Below, one piece after another: positions 36,501-43,263 of a stretch of DNA of 64,000 nt; position 1 is the stretch's first letter, and the number at the start of each line of letters is the position of its first letter. The position numbers and the translations under genes were made by a program. The notes under the pieces are model-generated. The model did not search any database. It saw only the letters and a list, made by a program, of their open reading frames with translations, and was not told the origin of the DNA. The stretch is from JBFFZF01 sp050732695 (GTDB lineage Bacteria; Gemmatimonadota; Gemmatimonadetes; Longimicrobiales; RSA9): contig JBOHRL010000015.1 in NCBI GenBank assembly GCA_050732695.1, positions 11,057 to 75,056 on the forward strand, in the 5' to 3' direction.

Positions 36501-36973
36501 GGCGCGAGCTGCGTGGCGATGAGGTCCCGGTCACGTGGCGAGACGATTCGGCCCGGCTCGACCTCCTGATCGAAACGATCGATCGCATGAGCGGCCACGA
36601 ATTGTTGCAACGTGCGCGAACGGCCGAGCGCATGCTCGCCGAGGCGCCCTTCGCCATTGCATTGCAGCCCGGCGAGTACCGTGCGCTCATTCCCGATCTC
36701 GCGGCCGCTGCTCGAGGGGCGGAAGGCAACGCGCCCATCGCGCCCATCGAGATCATCGAGGGCGTGGTCGACCTGGCCTTCCGCGAGAACGGCGCATGGG
36801 TCCTCGTGGATTACAAGACCGACCTGGAGGGAGAAGCCATGGACGCGGCGCGCAAGGCACGCTACCGGGCGCAGGTCGACCTGTATGCCGCCTGCTGGTC
36901 CCGGATCACCGGTGAACCCGTGATCGAGCGTATCCTTCTGTTCATCGCCGACGGCGCGACGTTGCGCTGGTGA
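33539..36973 (+). CDS. addA: AddA-like UvrD-family helicase-nuclease
   Basis: About 1144 residues. SF1A helicase motifs in order: LLVEAGAGAGKTTQ (Walker A), AAVTFTRKAAAELRERFQ (Ia), IGTIHSFCARLL, FLLVDEFQDTDPIQ (Walker B), FVVGDPKQSIYRFRRADM (III), LTANFRSG (IV), RIMNLHQAKGLEGTVVIL (V) and LLYVAATRAMQELII (VI). The C-terminal nuclease has IEGVVDLAFRENGAWVLVDY followed by KTD. The GTG at 33539 overlaps the addB stop as GTGA; a GTG two codons on (33545) is equally possible. The pair is a complete addAB operon. Confidence 0.93.
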   Translation: MTVTERKQFELFGESTPPPVDSNPAVEGLAEDLPDREARVRILTQLDANLLVEAGAGAGKTTQMVHRMVALVRAGKATAEQIAAVTFTRKAAAELRERFQTALEEDLRAALVKGTPDLVQRMDTALRDIDRAYIGTIHSFCARLLRDRALDVGLDPDFHETFAVEQERLRLEFFSTYIERLAAQNDSILGSLAAVGLRPQQLRKLFDQLAEHADVMFTSPAVARPDPTAARNVLDRLLDDALALMPSIEPELGWDDLQRTVLRLRFFRDIVGWEDDVRFLHALAESLAVVPRATHNRWGGPGAAAVVKALVREITEFAGPDGEGGRVLRQWWAHRYPIALEFAQGAASAFEAERRRTGALSFQDLLLNAAKLLRESPDARRELGERFRFLLVDEFQDTDPIQAEVLLLLASPPVKGEPSDWRHAEPRSGALFVVGDPKQSIYRFRRADMTIYNQVKQRFEAFGEVLHLTANFRSGRPIEDFVNRVFENRFPATATEHQAAFATMRVHRIPAARDRVAWYAVPKTGRRTRRDEVAESDARRVASWIEERVRAGERNAGEFLVLTRNRRHLTVYAREIEARNLPVQVTGAGVGLESELEEIRLLLSALADPGNPVPAVAALVGLFFGLDFEQLATHVLERQGHFDFVNPPLAPETAVEYALGTLHDLWNLSRHEPADVVVAEVIDRFGLLPYAAAGPLGESRAGALLYVLETVRTTALQGDASLQGALTAMDAALDAEEAEAPLEPGRRDAVRIMNLHQAKGLEGTVVILASPVGEWNPAPTIHVDRPEHGDAHAWIVVAEKRWRYNDTVLARPLDWDRHEAAEQAFLEAERDRLLYVAATRAMQELIIARYDEAGESPWGAFHEYLEAGHESLDLPAREAPEPVRLTTSVTDILADVERVEAQRTALALPTWRADAVTRRVKSVEAAVASGAAGADPEDGRPDVGMADQVAESAIEDAEAGMAWGKLVHTLLEFAARGVHGEALRAAGRRELRGDEVPVTWRDDSARLDLLIETIDRMSGHELLQRARTAERMLAEAPFAIALQPGEYRALIPDLAAAARGAEGNAPIAPIEIIEGVVDLAFRENGAWVLVDYKTDLEGEAMDAARKARYRAQVDLYAACWSRITGEPVIERILLFIADGATLRW

Positions 36974-37034
36974 GACGCTTGAGCGGCCCTGGCCGAACGA
37001 GCATCTTGCGAGCCCACAGGCACGAAAGGAACCA

Positions 37035-37688
37035 ATGTCGTTGACGAGCACGTTGCGTGCGGTTCTGACGCTGGGTCGCGGTGTCACGCGCGGCCTGCCC
37101 GATCTCGAAGCAGGCCGCGATCCCATCGCCATGTTCGCCACGTGGTTCGACGATGCGACGCGCGCCGGCATCCTCATGCCCGAGGCCATGACGCTCGCGA
37201 CCGCCACTCGTGACGGCCGGCCTTCCGCACGGATGGTCCTGCTCAAGTCGTTCGACGCCGCAGGTTTCGTGTTCTTCACGAATCATGGCAGCCGCAAAGC
37301 TGGCGAGCTGGATGCGAATCCGCGTGCTGCTCTGCTGTTTCACTGGACCGTGCTGCAACGCCAGGTCCGTATCGAGGGCGTTGGCCAGCGCATCTCCAGC
37401 GAGGAATCGTTTGCGTACTTCCGCACGCGCGGGCGGGGCAGCCGCATCGGCGCATGGGCATCGCAGCAGAGTCAGCCGCTCGACCGCCGCGAAACGCTCG
37501 AAGCCCGGGCACGCGAGTTCGATGCGCGTTACCCCGGCGATGACGTCCCGCTGCCACCGTTCTGGGGCGGCTATCGCGTCGAGCCCGAAAACATCGAGTT
37601 CTGGCAGGGCCGGGCGAACCGCCTTCATGACCGGCTTCGCTACGACCGCGTTGGGACGAGCTGGTCGATCACGCGGTTGTATCCATGA
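37035..37688 (+). CDS. pdxH: Pyridoxamine 5'-phosphate oxidase
   Basis: A 217-residue FMN enzyme that oxidises PNP/PMP to pyridoxal 5'-phosphate. Blocks: AMTLATATRDGRPSARMVLL, KSFDAAGFVFFTNHGSRKAG, AALLFHWTVLQRQVRIEGVG, SRIGAWASQQSQPL, FWGGYRVEPENIEFWQGRAN and the terminal RLHDRLRYDR...ITRLYP signature. AGGAA precedes the ATG by 5 bases. It follows addA by 61 bases. Confidence 0.95.
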   Translation: MSLTSTLRAVLTLGRGVTRGLPDLEAGRDPIAMFATWFDDATRAGILMPEAMTLATATRDGRPSARMVLLKSFDAAGFVFFTNHGSRKAGELDANPRAALLFHWTVLQRQVRIEGVGQRISSEESFAYFRTRGRGSRIGAWASQQSQPLDRRETLEARAREFDARYPGDDVPLPPFWGGYRVEPENIEFWQGRANRLHDRLRYDRVGTSWSITRLYP

Positions 37689-38050
37689 CCGGGCGCCGCC
37701 AGAGGAGGTGCGGGCGGAAGCACTCGACGATCTCGAGTTGGCTGCCTCGCGTTGCACCGAACGCGCCGCTCGAGAAGTGGCAGACTGATCTCAGGAATGG
37801 GCCAGCGGTATCGACGGGTGCTGCGGCATCGCCCGTCCTCGTACACGCCGATCTCGCCGCAGAACACGTCCTGTGCGATCCAGCCACACACGCGCTCACG
37901 GGGATCATCGACTGGAGCGCGATACCTCGCGGCCTGCCGGGGCGTTGCGGATGTCGCGTTCGGCGTGGAAACCGGGCGCCGCGAATACGTGGATGCCGGG
38001 ATTCGCGCTCTTGCGCTCAAATCTGTGAGATGCCGGTACAGTCGACGTTG
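37685..38050 (+). pseudogene. Remnant of an APH-type (aminoglycoside/choline) phosphotransferase
   Basis: In the frame from 37685, PVLVHADLAAEHVLCDPATH followed by LTGIIDWSAI is the APH catalytic loop (H-x-D with the downstream metal-binding IIDW). The N-lobe is absent. After DWS the frame loses family resemblance, while the next plus frame continues as GVADVAFGVETGRREYVDAG, which resembles the following APH helix. So this is a truncated, frameshifted fragment. It lies between pdxH and the DJ-1 gene. Confidence 0.6.
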
Positions 38051-38182
38051 ACCCCGCAGAAGGCAGGCATGTATGATGTCCTGTCTCGAGGCCGATCGTG
38101 CATGGCTCCGGTAGCGACCGCGCCCGACCGACCTTCGCCCGTGCAGCTTCTTCGACCGGGTTCACCGCGATAACCGGGTGTC

Positions 38183-38803
38183 ATGGCAAACACGCGCACA
38201 GTCGGGATCCTGATCTTCGATGACGTCGAGGTGCTGGATTTCTGTGGCCCGTTCGAGGTGTTTTCGGTGGCCGGCCGGCGCGACGGTCTTGAACTGTTCC
38301 GGGCCATCACGGTTGCGGGAACGCGAGCACCGGTGCGTGCGCGCGGCGGACTCAGCATCAATCCCGATCATTCGCTGAGCGACTGTCCTTCACTTGATGT
38401 TCTCGTCATACCCGGTGGGTATGGGACGCGCCGCGAGATGAAGAACGAATCGCTTCTCCAGTGGATCGGGCAGCGCGCGGAACAGTCCGAACTGCTCTTG
38501 TCGGTCTGTACGGGCGCTCTTCTGGCAGGCAGGGCAGGCTTGCTCGATGGACGCAACAGCACGACGCACCATGCCGCTCTCGATCTCTTGCAGGAAACCG
38601 CGCCAGCCACGCGCGTGCACCCGGACCGGCGACTCCTGGACAATGGCCGCGTGATTGTCGCTGCGGGGATCTCGGCCGGGATCGACGCATCACTGTACAT
38701 CATCGGCCGGCTGCACGGTTGGGATTGTGCCGCGGAAACGGCTCGTTATATGGAATACGACTGGGACCAGGAACGCGTTCAGACGTCGGCACAGGCAGTG
38801 TAA
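38183..38803 (+). CDS. DJ-1/PfpI family protein (isonitrile-hydratase-like)
   Basis: A 206-residue cytoplasmic protein. RTVGILIFDDVEVLDFCGPF is the typical AraC-amidase/isonitrile-hydratase-type start, PSLDVLVIPGGYGTR follows, and the nucleophile elbow is LLLSVCTGALLAGRAGLLDG, with Cys109. The last part, VIVAAGISAGIDASLYIIGR, matches the family. There is no HTH domain, unlike GATase1-AraC regulators. The substrate is unknown. Confidence 0.88.
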   Translation: MANTRTVGILIFDDVEVLDFCGPFEVFSVAGRRDGLELFRAITVAGTRAPVRARGGLSINPDHSLSDCPSLDVLVIPGGYGTRREMKNESLLQWIGQRAEQSELLLSVCTGALLAGRAGLLDGRNSTTHHAALDLLQETAPATRVHPDRRLLDNGRVIVAAGISAGIDASLYIIGRLHGWDCAAETARYMEYDWDQERVQTSAQAV

Positions 38804-38830
38804 TCGCGTTCTGTTCGGAGAGAGTTCAAC

Positions 38831-39394
38831 GTGCGCATCATCGCCGGCCGATGGGCCGGGCACGCACTGGTTTCGCCTTCCGGCCGCGTCCGACCCACCG
38901 CCGAGCCGCTGCGCGAGGTCTGGATGTCACTCATTGACGATGCGCTCGAGGGCGCGCGCGTCCTCGACCTCTTTGCCGGCACGGGCGCGCTCGGCCTCGA
39001 AGCGTTGTCACGCGGAGCCGAGTCCTGCGACTTCGTCGAGAACGGGCCGTCCGCGATTCATGCGCTGAAGGCAAACGTCGCCGCACTCCGCCTGCGCAGC
39101 CGGGCCAGAGTCTTCGACAGAGACGCGATCCCGTTCGTCGAGCGCATTGACGATGTCCGCTATTCCATCGCTCTCGCCGATCCGCCCTATGGCTCGAAGA
39201 AACTCGACCGCGTCGTCCAACGCTGGCTGGACGTGCCGTTCAGCACTCGCCTCGTTGTCGAGCACGCGAGCGACCACGCGCTGCCCGTGCGCGGCACTAC
39301 GCGCAAGCTCGGTGAATCCGCAGTGACTCTCCTGTCCCTCGATCCAAAGACTGGCCGATATGGCCACCTGCCCGATCACATCTGGCGGGAGTAG
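38831..39394 (+). CDS. rsmD: RsmD-family 16S rRNA (guanine966-N2)-methyltransferase
   Basis: A 187-residue SAM-dependent methyltransferase. It begins with MRIIAGRWAGHALVSPSGRV and RPTAEPLREVWMSLI, the RsmD signature. The SAM site is RVLDLFAGTGALGLEALSRG and the catalytic motif is ALADPPYGSKK. Length and order match RsmD. The genes coaD and recG, frequent neighbours in other genomes, are absent. Confidence 0.9.
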   Translation: MRIIAGRWAGHALVSPSGRVRPTAEPLREVWMSLIDDALEGARVLDLFAGTGALGLEALSRGAESCDFVENGPSAIHALKANVAALRLRSRARVFDRDAIPFVERIDDVRYSIALADPPYGSKKLDRVVQRWLDVPFSTRLVVEHASDHALPVRGTTRKLGESAVTLLSLDPKTGRYGHLPDHIWRE

Positions 39395-39473
39395 TGAATC
39401 CCGTGGCAGTGTCAACCGTTGTGCATAATCGCGTGATAGGACAATTTTCTGACCGTTCGCACTGCACGCGCGA

Positions 39474-40013
39474 TCAGCTGCCGCGGACCACTCCGTTCAC
39501 GAATAGACGCAGCCTGTGCATGTTCTCCGCCGTGAACTCGCACTCGAGGATGCGTTCCTCGGCGAAGATGCGCAGGCTGATACTGCCTGCGAGCGCCAGG
39601 CGCCGGAGCTGGAGTTCCGTGAAACGATAGGCCGCGGTCTCGGAGGCATTGCCGTCAGCGGCCGTCTCACGCTGCACGCGACCGAGACTCGGGGCCTGAA
39701 GCGTGTCATCATCTGCCAGCAACACCATCGGCGCGCCCGCAGTGACCCACATGGGAGTCCGGCCGCCGTACCACAGCACCAGCAGGTGATCCGGCCTGCC
39801 GCCACGCGTCACGCGCACGAGCGTACCGCCCAGAGCACCCGTCGTATCGCCGGCCGGCCACCGGAAGAGTCCCATATCAAGCGCTTCGGCGGCGCGCGCC
39901 GGGTTCGGCGCGGGTGCGGATACCGGCGTGACCTGCGCACGAAGCGTGGCTGCATGGAGGAGGAGGGTGCTGGCAATCGCCAGCACGAGCGGCGTTCGAC
40001 TCGACTTCGACAT
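39474..40013 (-). CDS. Secreted protein of unknown function
   Basis: 179 residues. The signal peptide (PLVLAIASTLLLHAATLRAQ) is followed by a Pro-rich linker and one beta-rich domain (LGGTLVRVTRGGRPDHLLVL, WVTAGAPMVLLADDDTLQAP, LALAGSISLRIFAEERILEC). No family was recognised. It is convergent with rsmD. Confidence 0.7.
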   Translation of the reverse strand: MSKSSRTPLVLAIASTLLLHAATLRAQVTPVSAPAPNPARAAEALDMGLFRWPAGDTTGALGGTLVRVTRGGRPDHLLVLWYGGRTPMWVTAGAPMVLLADDDTLQAPSLGRVQRETAADGNASETAAYRFTELQLRRLALAGSISLRIFAEERILECEFTAENMHRLRLFVNGVVRGS

Positions 40014-40170
40014 GACGGATCCCTCGTCGGATCGGGCCGCATGCGACGCGGGAACGTCGAGCGGCTTCCATACCGGAGTATCGGCGCTCTCCGGCTGAAG
40101 CTGTTCGCCTCAGAGCGAGCCGTGTGGCCGGGGCAATCCTCGAGCCTTCACTGGCCCCGAGCCGCTCCCC

Positions 40171-41094
40171 TCAGAGCGACATGTCCCATGTCTCGCCCAC
40201 GAGACCTTCGCCGAAATGATCGTGCGGTTCCGACCTGACCAGGCGGAACCCGGCTGCCTCATAGATGCGTCGCGCCGAATGCAGCACATCGTTCGTCCAC
40301 AGCGTGATCCTGCGATAACCCGCCTGTCGCCCGAAACGAAGGCATTCCTCGACCAACCGCGCGCCGATCCCCAGGCCGCGGGCCTCCGGCTCGACCAGCA
40401 GAAGCCGCAGCCGAGCCACCGTCTTCGACTGCTTCACAAGAAACACCGAGCCGACGTTCTCGCCATACCGTTCCGCGATCCAGCAACGCTCCCGCTTCAC
40501 GTCCAGATTCGCAACGAACTTCGCGACAATCTCCGCGACCAGCCCCTCGAACCGCTCATCCCAGCCGAATTGCTCCGCGTACAACACGCCGTGCCGCCAG
40601 ACCACCCATCCCATGTCGCCAGGCCGATGCGGGCGCAGCACATACGGCACCCTCGCTTCCACTGCGTCACCCAGCACCGATTCGATCGTCGCCATCGCCG
40701 ATACCAGTCGAGTCCGTGTCTCTCGCCGCAACGGCGAGAGCCAGTCGCCGATCTGCGCAGTCGCCGCCGCGTCCAGCGCACCGTACGCGCCTTGTCCCCG
40801 AGCCGACAGCCGCAGCAGCGTCCGCCGGCCATCCTCCGGCGATCTCCGGTCCACGATGTGACCTCGCCGGCGCAACCCACCCAGCAGACGGCTCGCATAT
40901 CCCGCATCCATGCCCAGTCCGTCACACAACTCCGTCGCCGTCGCTTCACCACGATGCGCCAGCTCCCAGATCAGCCGCGCCTCCGGCAGTGAGAACGGGC
41001 TCCTGTTCAACCCTTCATCGAGTGCGCCGACCTGCTTCGTGTAGAACCGATTGAAGCGGCGCACTGCCTCGATGTCTGCCTGTGACTCGTTCAT
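40171..41094 (-). CDS. MarR-type HTH regulator fused to GNAT N-acetyltransferase
   Basis: A 307-residue two-domain protein. Residues about 1-145 are a MarR-like winged helix (FSLPEARLIWELAHRGEATA, LGMDAGYASRLLGGLRRRGH, IVDRRSPEDGRRTLLRLSAR). Residues about 150-307 are a GNAT acetyltransferase with the acetyl-CoA loop VEPEARGLGIGARLVEECLR and LWTNDVLHSARRIYEAAGF. The fusion is a known family ('bifunctional HTH/GNAT'); it may acetylate a small molecule it also senses. ATG 41094 follows GAGGGACC; an ATG at 41106 is less well placed. Confidence 0.9.
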   Translation of the reverse strand: MNESQADIEAVRRFNRFYTKQVGALDEGLNRSPFSLPEARLIWELAHRGEATATELCDGLGMDAGYASRLLGGLRRRGHIVDRRSPEDGRRTLLRLSARGQGAYGALDAAATAQIGDWLSPLRRETRTRLVSAMATIESVLGDAVEARVPYVLRPHRPGDMGWVVWRHGVLYAEQFGWDERFEGLVAEIVAKFVANLDVKRERCWIAERYGENVGSVFLVKQSKTVARLRLLLVEPEARGLGIGARLVEECLRFGRQAGYRRITLWTNDVLHSARRIYEAAGFRLVRSEPHDHFGEGLVGETWDMSL

Positions 41095-41114
41095 GGTCCC
41101 TCGCATTCCATGCC

Positions 41115-41143
41115 ATCGTAAATAGAATACTTGAGAAAGTCAA
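41115..41143 (-). promoter_or_regulatory. Promoter with overlapping dyad for the MarR-GNAT gene
   Basis: On the minus strand, TTGACT (41138-41143), 17-base spacer, TACGAT (41115-41120). The -35 is embedded in TTGACTTTCTCAA, a short TTGA/TCAA dyad that could be an autoregulatory MarR operator; that role is inference. Confidence 0.5.
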
Positions 41144-41217
41144 ACAATGTTCGGAGGGGCAACAGGGCAGAGCGAGGCGAGTGGCGCGACGAACGAGCAG
41201 AAAAGGCACACCCTTGA

Positions 41218-41236
41218 ACCTGACGCTACGTGAGGT
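41218..41236 (+). promoter_or_regulatory. MerR-type operator dyad
   Basis: ACCTGACGCTACGTGAGGT is a 19-bp dyad with one mismatched pair, lying behind a TTGAA -35-like element (41214-41218) about 45 bases before the MerR gene. MerR proteins bind such dyads in the promoter spacer, so autoregulation is likely but inferred. Confidence 0.5.
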
Positions 41237-41280
41237 ATTAGCGTGAAGTCCGTGACCACAGGAAAGGAGGGCATGGTGCC

Positions 41281-42024
41281 ATGAAAGTGGGTGACCTGGC
41301 GAAGCGTACGGGCGTGTCGGTGCGGGCGCTGCACCATTACGACGAGTTGGGGCTGCTGGTACCGGCGCGGCGGACGCCGTCGGGGCACCGGGTGTACGGA
41401 GCGCGCGAGATCCGGCGGTTGCAGCAGATCCGGTCGTTGCAGCAACTGGGGCTGACGCTGGAGGAGATCGGCGCGTGTCTTGAGCGGCGCGGCGAGAGCG
41501 TGGCGAAGGTCATCGCGAGGCACGTGACGCAGTTGCGACAGCGGATCCGCGCGGAGACCGAGTTGCTGGAGCGGTTGGAATGGCTGGAGAAACGGTTGGC
41601 GGCAGGGGATCGTGTGGTTGTGGAAGAATTCCTTCAAGTGATGGAGCGGATGGCCATGGTGGAATCGTACTACACAGCGGAGCAGTTGGAGCAGTTGAAG
41701 CGGCGGGGCGAACAGGTGGGCGAGGCGAGGATCCGGGAGGTGGAGCGGGAGTGGCCGGATCTGATCGAGGCGGCGCGCCGGGAGATGGAGCGCGGGACTG
41801 ACCCGACGAGTGAGCCGGTGCTGGCGCTCGCGAGGAAGTGGCGGGATCTGGTTCGCGAGTTCACGGGTGGTGATGGCGGGATCACGAAGTCCGTGACCCA
41901 GATGCACCGTGACACTGTGGCGCGGGAGGGGACGTCGCACGGCGTGGACGCATCGCTCATGACGTATGTCGGGCAAGCGATTGCGGCGTTGGAAGCGTCG
42001 GGCGAGCGCGGGCTGGTGGATTGA
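41281..42024 (+). CDS. MerR-family regulator with TipAS-like C-terminal domain
   Basis: A 247-residue protein. The N-terminal MerR winged helix is MKVGDLAKRTGVSVRALHHY, DELGLLVPARRTPSGHRVYG and IRSLQQLGLTLEEIGACLER. A long coiled coil of about residues 75-115 follows. The C-terminal part (ESYYTAEQLEQLKRRGEQVG, VEREWPDLIEAARREMERGT) resembles TipAS/antibiotic-recognition domains. The effector is unknown. A strong AGGAGGG precedes the ATG. Codons are unusually G-ended (GCG, CGG, TTG) compared with the C-ended neighbours, which may reflect transfer. Confidence 0.88.
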   Translation: MKVGDLAKRTGVSVRALHHYDELGLLVPARRTPSGHRVYGAREIRRLQQIRSLQQLGLTLEEIGACLERRGESVAKVIARHVTQLRQRIRAETELLERLEWLEKRLAAGDRVVVEEFLQVMERMAMVESYYTAEQLEQLKRRGEQVGEARIREVEREWPDLIEAARREMERGTDPTSEPVLALARKWRDLVREFTGGDGGITKSVTQMHRDTVAREGTSHGVDASLMTYVGQAIAALEASGERGLVD

Positions 42025-42121
42025 GGCACGGGTCAGGAGGCCGATTGTTGATCGAGATGGAACTCGGGTGCGTCGGGGTAGCCGGGTAAGTGTCCCATGC
42101 TCCTGTTGGCTTCGTCCAGCT

Positions 42122-42170
42122 GTGTTTGAAGGAACTGTTGAAGGTCGGGCCCAACAGTTCCTTCAAACAC
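42122..42170. repeat. Perfect 19-bp inverted repeat, low GC
   Basis: GTGTTTGAAGGAACTGTTG (42122-42140) and its exact reverse complement (42152-42170) flank an 11-nt loop. A second palindrome, GAATGGCAGTGCCATTC, follows at 42175-42191. The arms are AT-richer than anything nearby. It is 97 bases after the MerR stop. It could be a terminator, a mobile palindromic element or a recombination site; no T-run follows. Confidence 0.75.
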
Positions 42171-42342
42171 GGTAGAATGGCAGTGCCATTCGGGGACCGA
42201 TGACCGCACGATCCCGGACGATGCGTGGCTTTGGCGTCGCATCATTCCGTAATGGATCGAGCCGCTTGAAACACGGCGGCTTCCGGCCCAAGTCAATCTG
42301 GCCTCGGGGCCACGAACGATCTCGGGTCGGTGAAGCAGCAGA

Positions 42343-42377
42343 GGGGGCCGGCACGGAGAGGATCGGTGCCGGCCCCC
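42343..42377 (-). terminator. Strong GC hairpin after the hypothetical lipoprotein gene
   Basis: GGGGGCCGGCAC (42343-42354) pairs perfectly with GTGCCGGCCCCC (42366-42377) around an 11-nt loop, 21 bases past the stop of the minus-strand gene at 42398. It sits between convergent genes and could serve both. The remaining 150 bases between it and the 42175-42191 palindrome show no gene. Confidence 0.6.
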
Positions 42378-42397
42378 ATCTTCGTAACGGCGACGAA

Positions 42398-43000
42398 TCA
42401 GGGTCGCCGTCGATCATTGGTGGGCGGGTGCACGCGGAACACGACGGCAGCGAGGGGCACATCGAGGGCCTCGATGGCTTCGACGGCGGCCGGGTGCACG
42501 GACCGGCTGGCGATGACGACCACAATGCGATTCTGCTGGATGGAAATGCCGAGGCGTAGAATGCCTCGCACCTGACTGAGCGGACGGAGTTTGGCGAGGA
42601 ACGTCTTCAACTGCACCCATGTGTAGTCGGCCTGGTGGACGAGAATGGTGGCCGTGTTGGGGCAGTCGGGGCGGGCATTGAGCAGACGGCGGAGCACCGG
42701 GCTCAGGAGTTCCGTCGCCTTACCGGCCTGTGACAGATCGACGAGCATCACATGGATGTTGCATGCGCGGTCGATGTAAATGCCGGCGAAGCCGGGAATC
42801 TCGGCGGCCAGGGTTTCCCACCAGGACGGTACGTCGCGATCGAGGCTCGCGGCATCGAACGTCGCGGCGATGTCGAACGCAGCGAACTCGTCGGTGGCGA
42901 TGGCAGCGCCCGCGTCGGGGGCGGTTGGCCCGGTGTCGCAACCGGCCGCTGTCAGAGCCAGAGCGAAGGCGATCGTGAACTTCTTCGTCATGCGGTGCAT
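42398..43000 (-). CDS. Putative lipoprotein of unknown function
   Basis: 200 residues. The signal KKFTIAFALALTAAGC ends in a good lipobox (TAAGC). The mature domain includes IPGFAGIYIDRACNIHVMLV, NTATILVHQADYTWVQLKTF and ILRLGISIQQNRIVVVIASR, suggesting an alternating alpha/beta fold. No family was recognised. The start 43000 has AGGAGG 4 bases upstream. Its GC-rich hairpin downstream suggests an independent transcript. Confidence 0.75.
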   Translation of the reverse strand: MHRMTKKFTIAFALALTAAGCDTGPTAPDAGAAIATDEFAAFDIAATFDAASLDRDVPSWWETLAAEIPGFAGIYIDRACNIHVMLVDLSQAGKATELLSPVLRRLLNARPDCPNTATILVHQADYTWVQLKTFLAKLRPLSQVRGILRLGISIQQNRIVVVIASRSVHPAAVEAIEALDVPLAAVVFRVHPPTNDRRRP

Positions 43001-43263
43001 CGTTCCTCCTGATCAACATCCACGTTGTCGAACCGGACCCCCATCGGCCCCTGGCTCGCTGGTGGAACTCGCAAGGCGAGCGGGTTCTGACAAGGCGGAT
43101 CGCGCGTCAGAAGGAGCGGGCATGGCGGATTCCACTGGTAGAAGCACGATGGTGGGGCCGGCCGGATCGCCGCCGAGCCAATCGCACGGGCCGCGTTCAG
43201 GCAGGCGTTGCTTTACGGAAGAGCTGAACCCTCTCAGGCGAGATGGGCCGATACTGAGGCATC

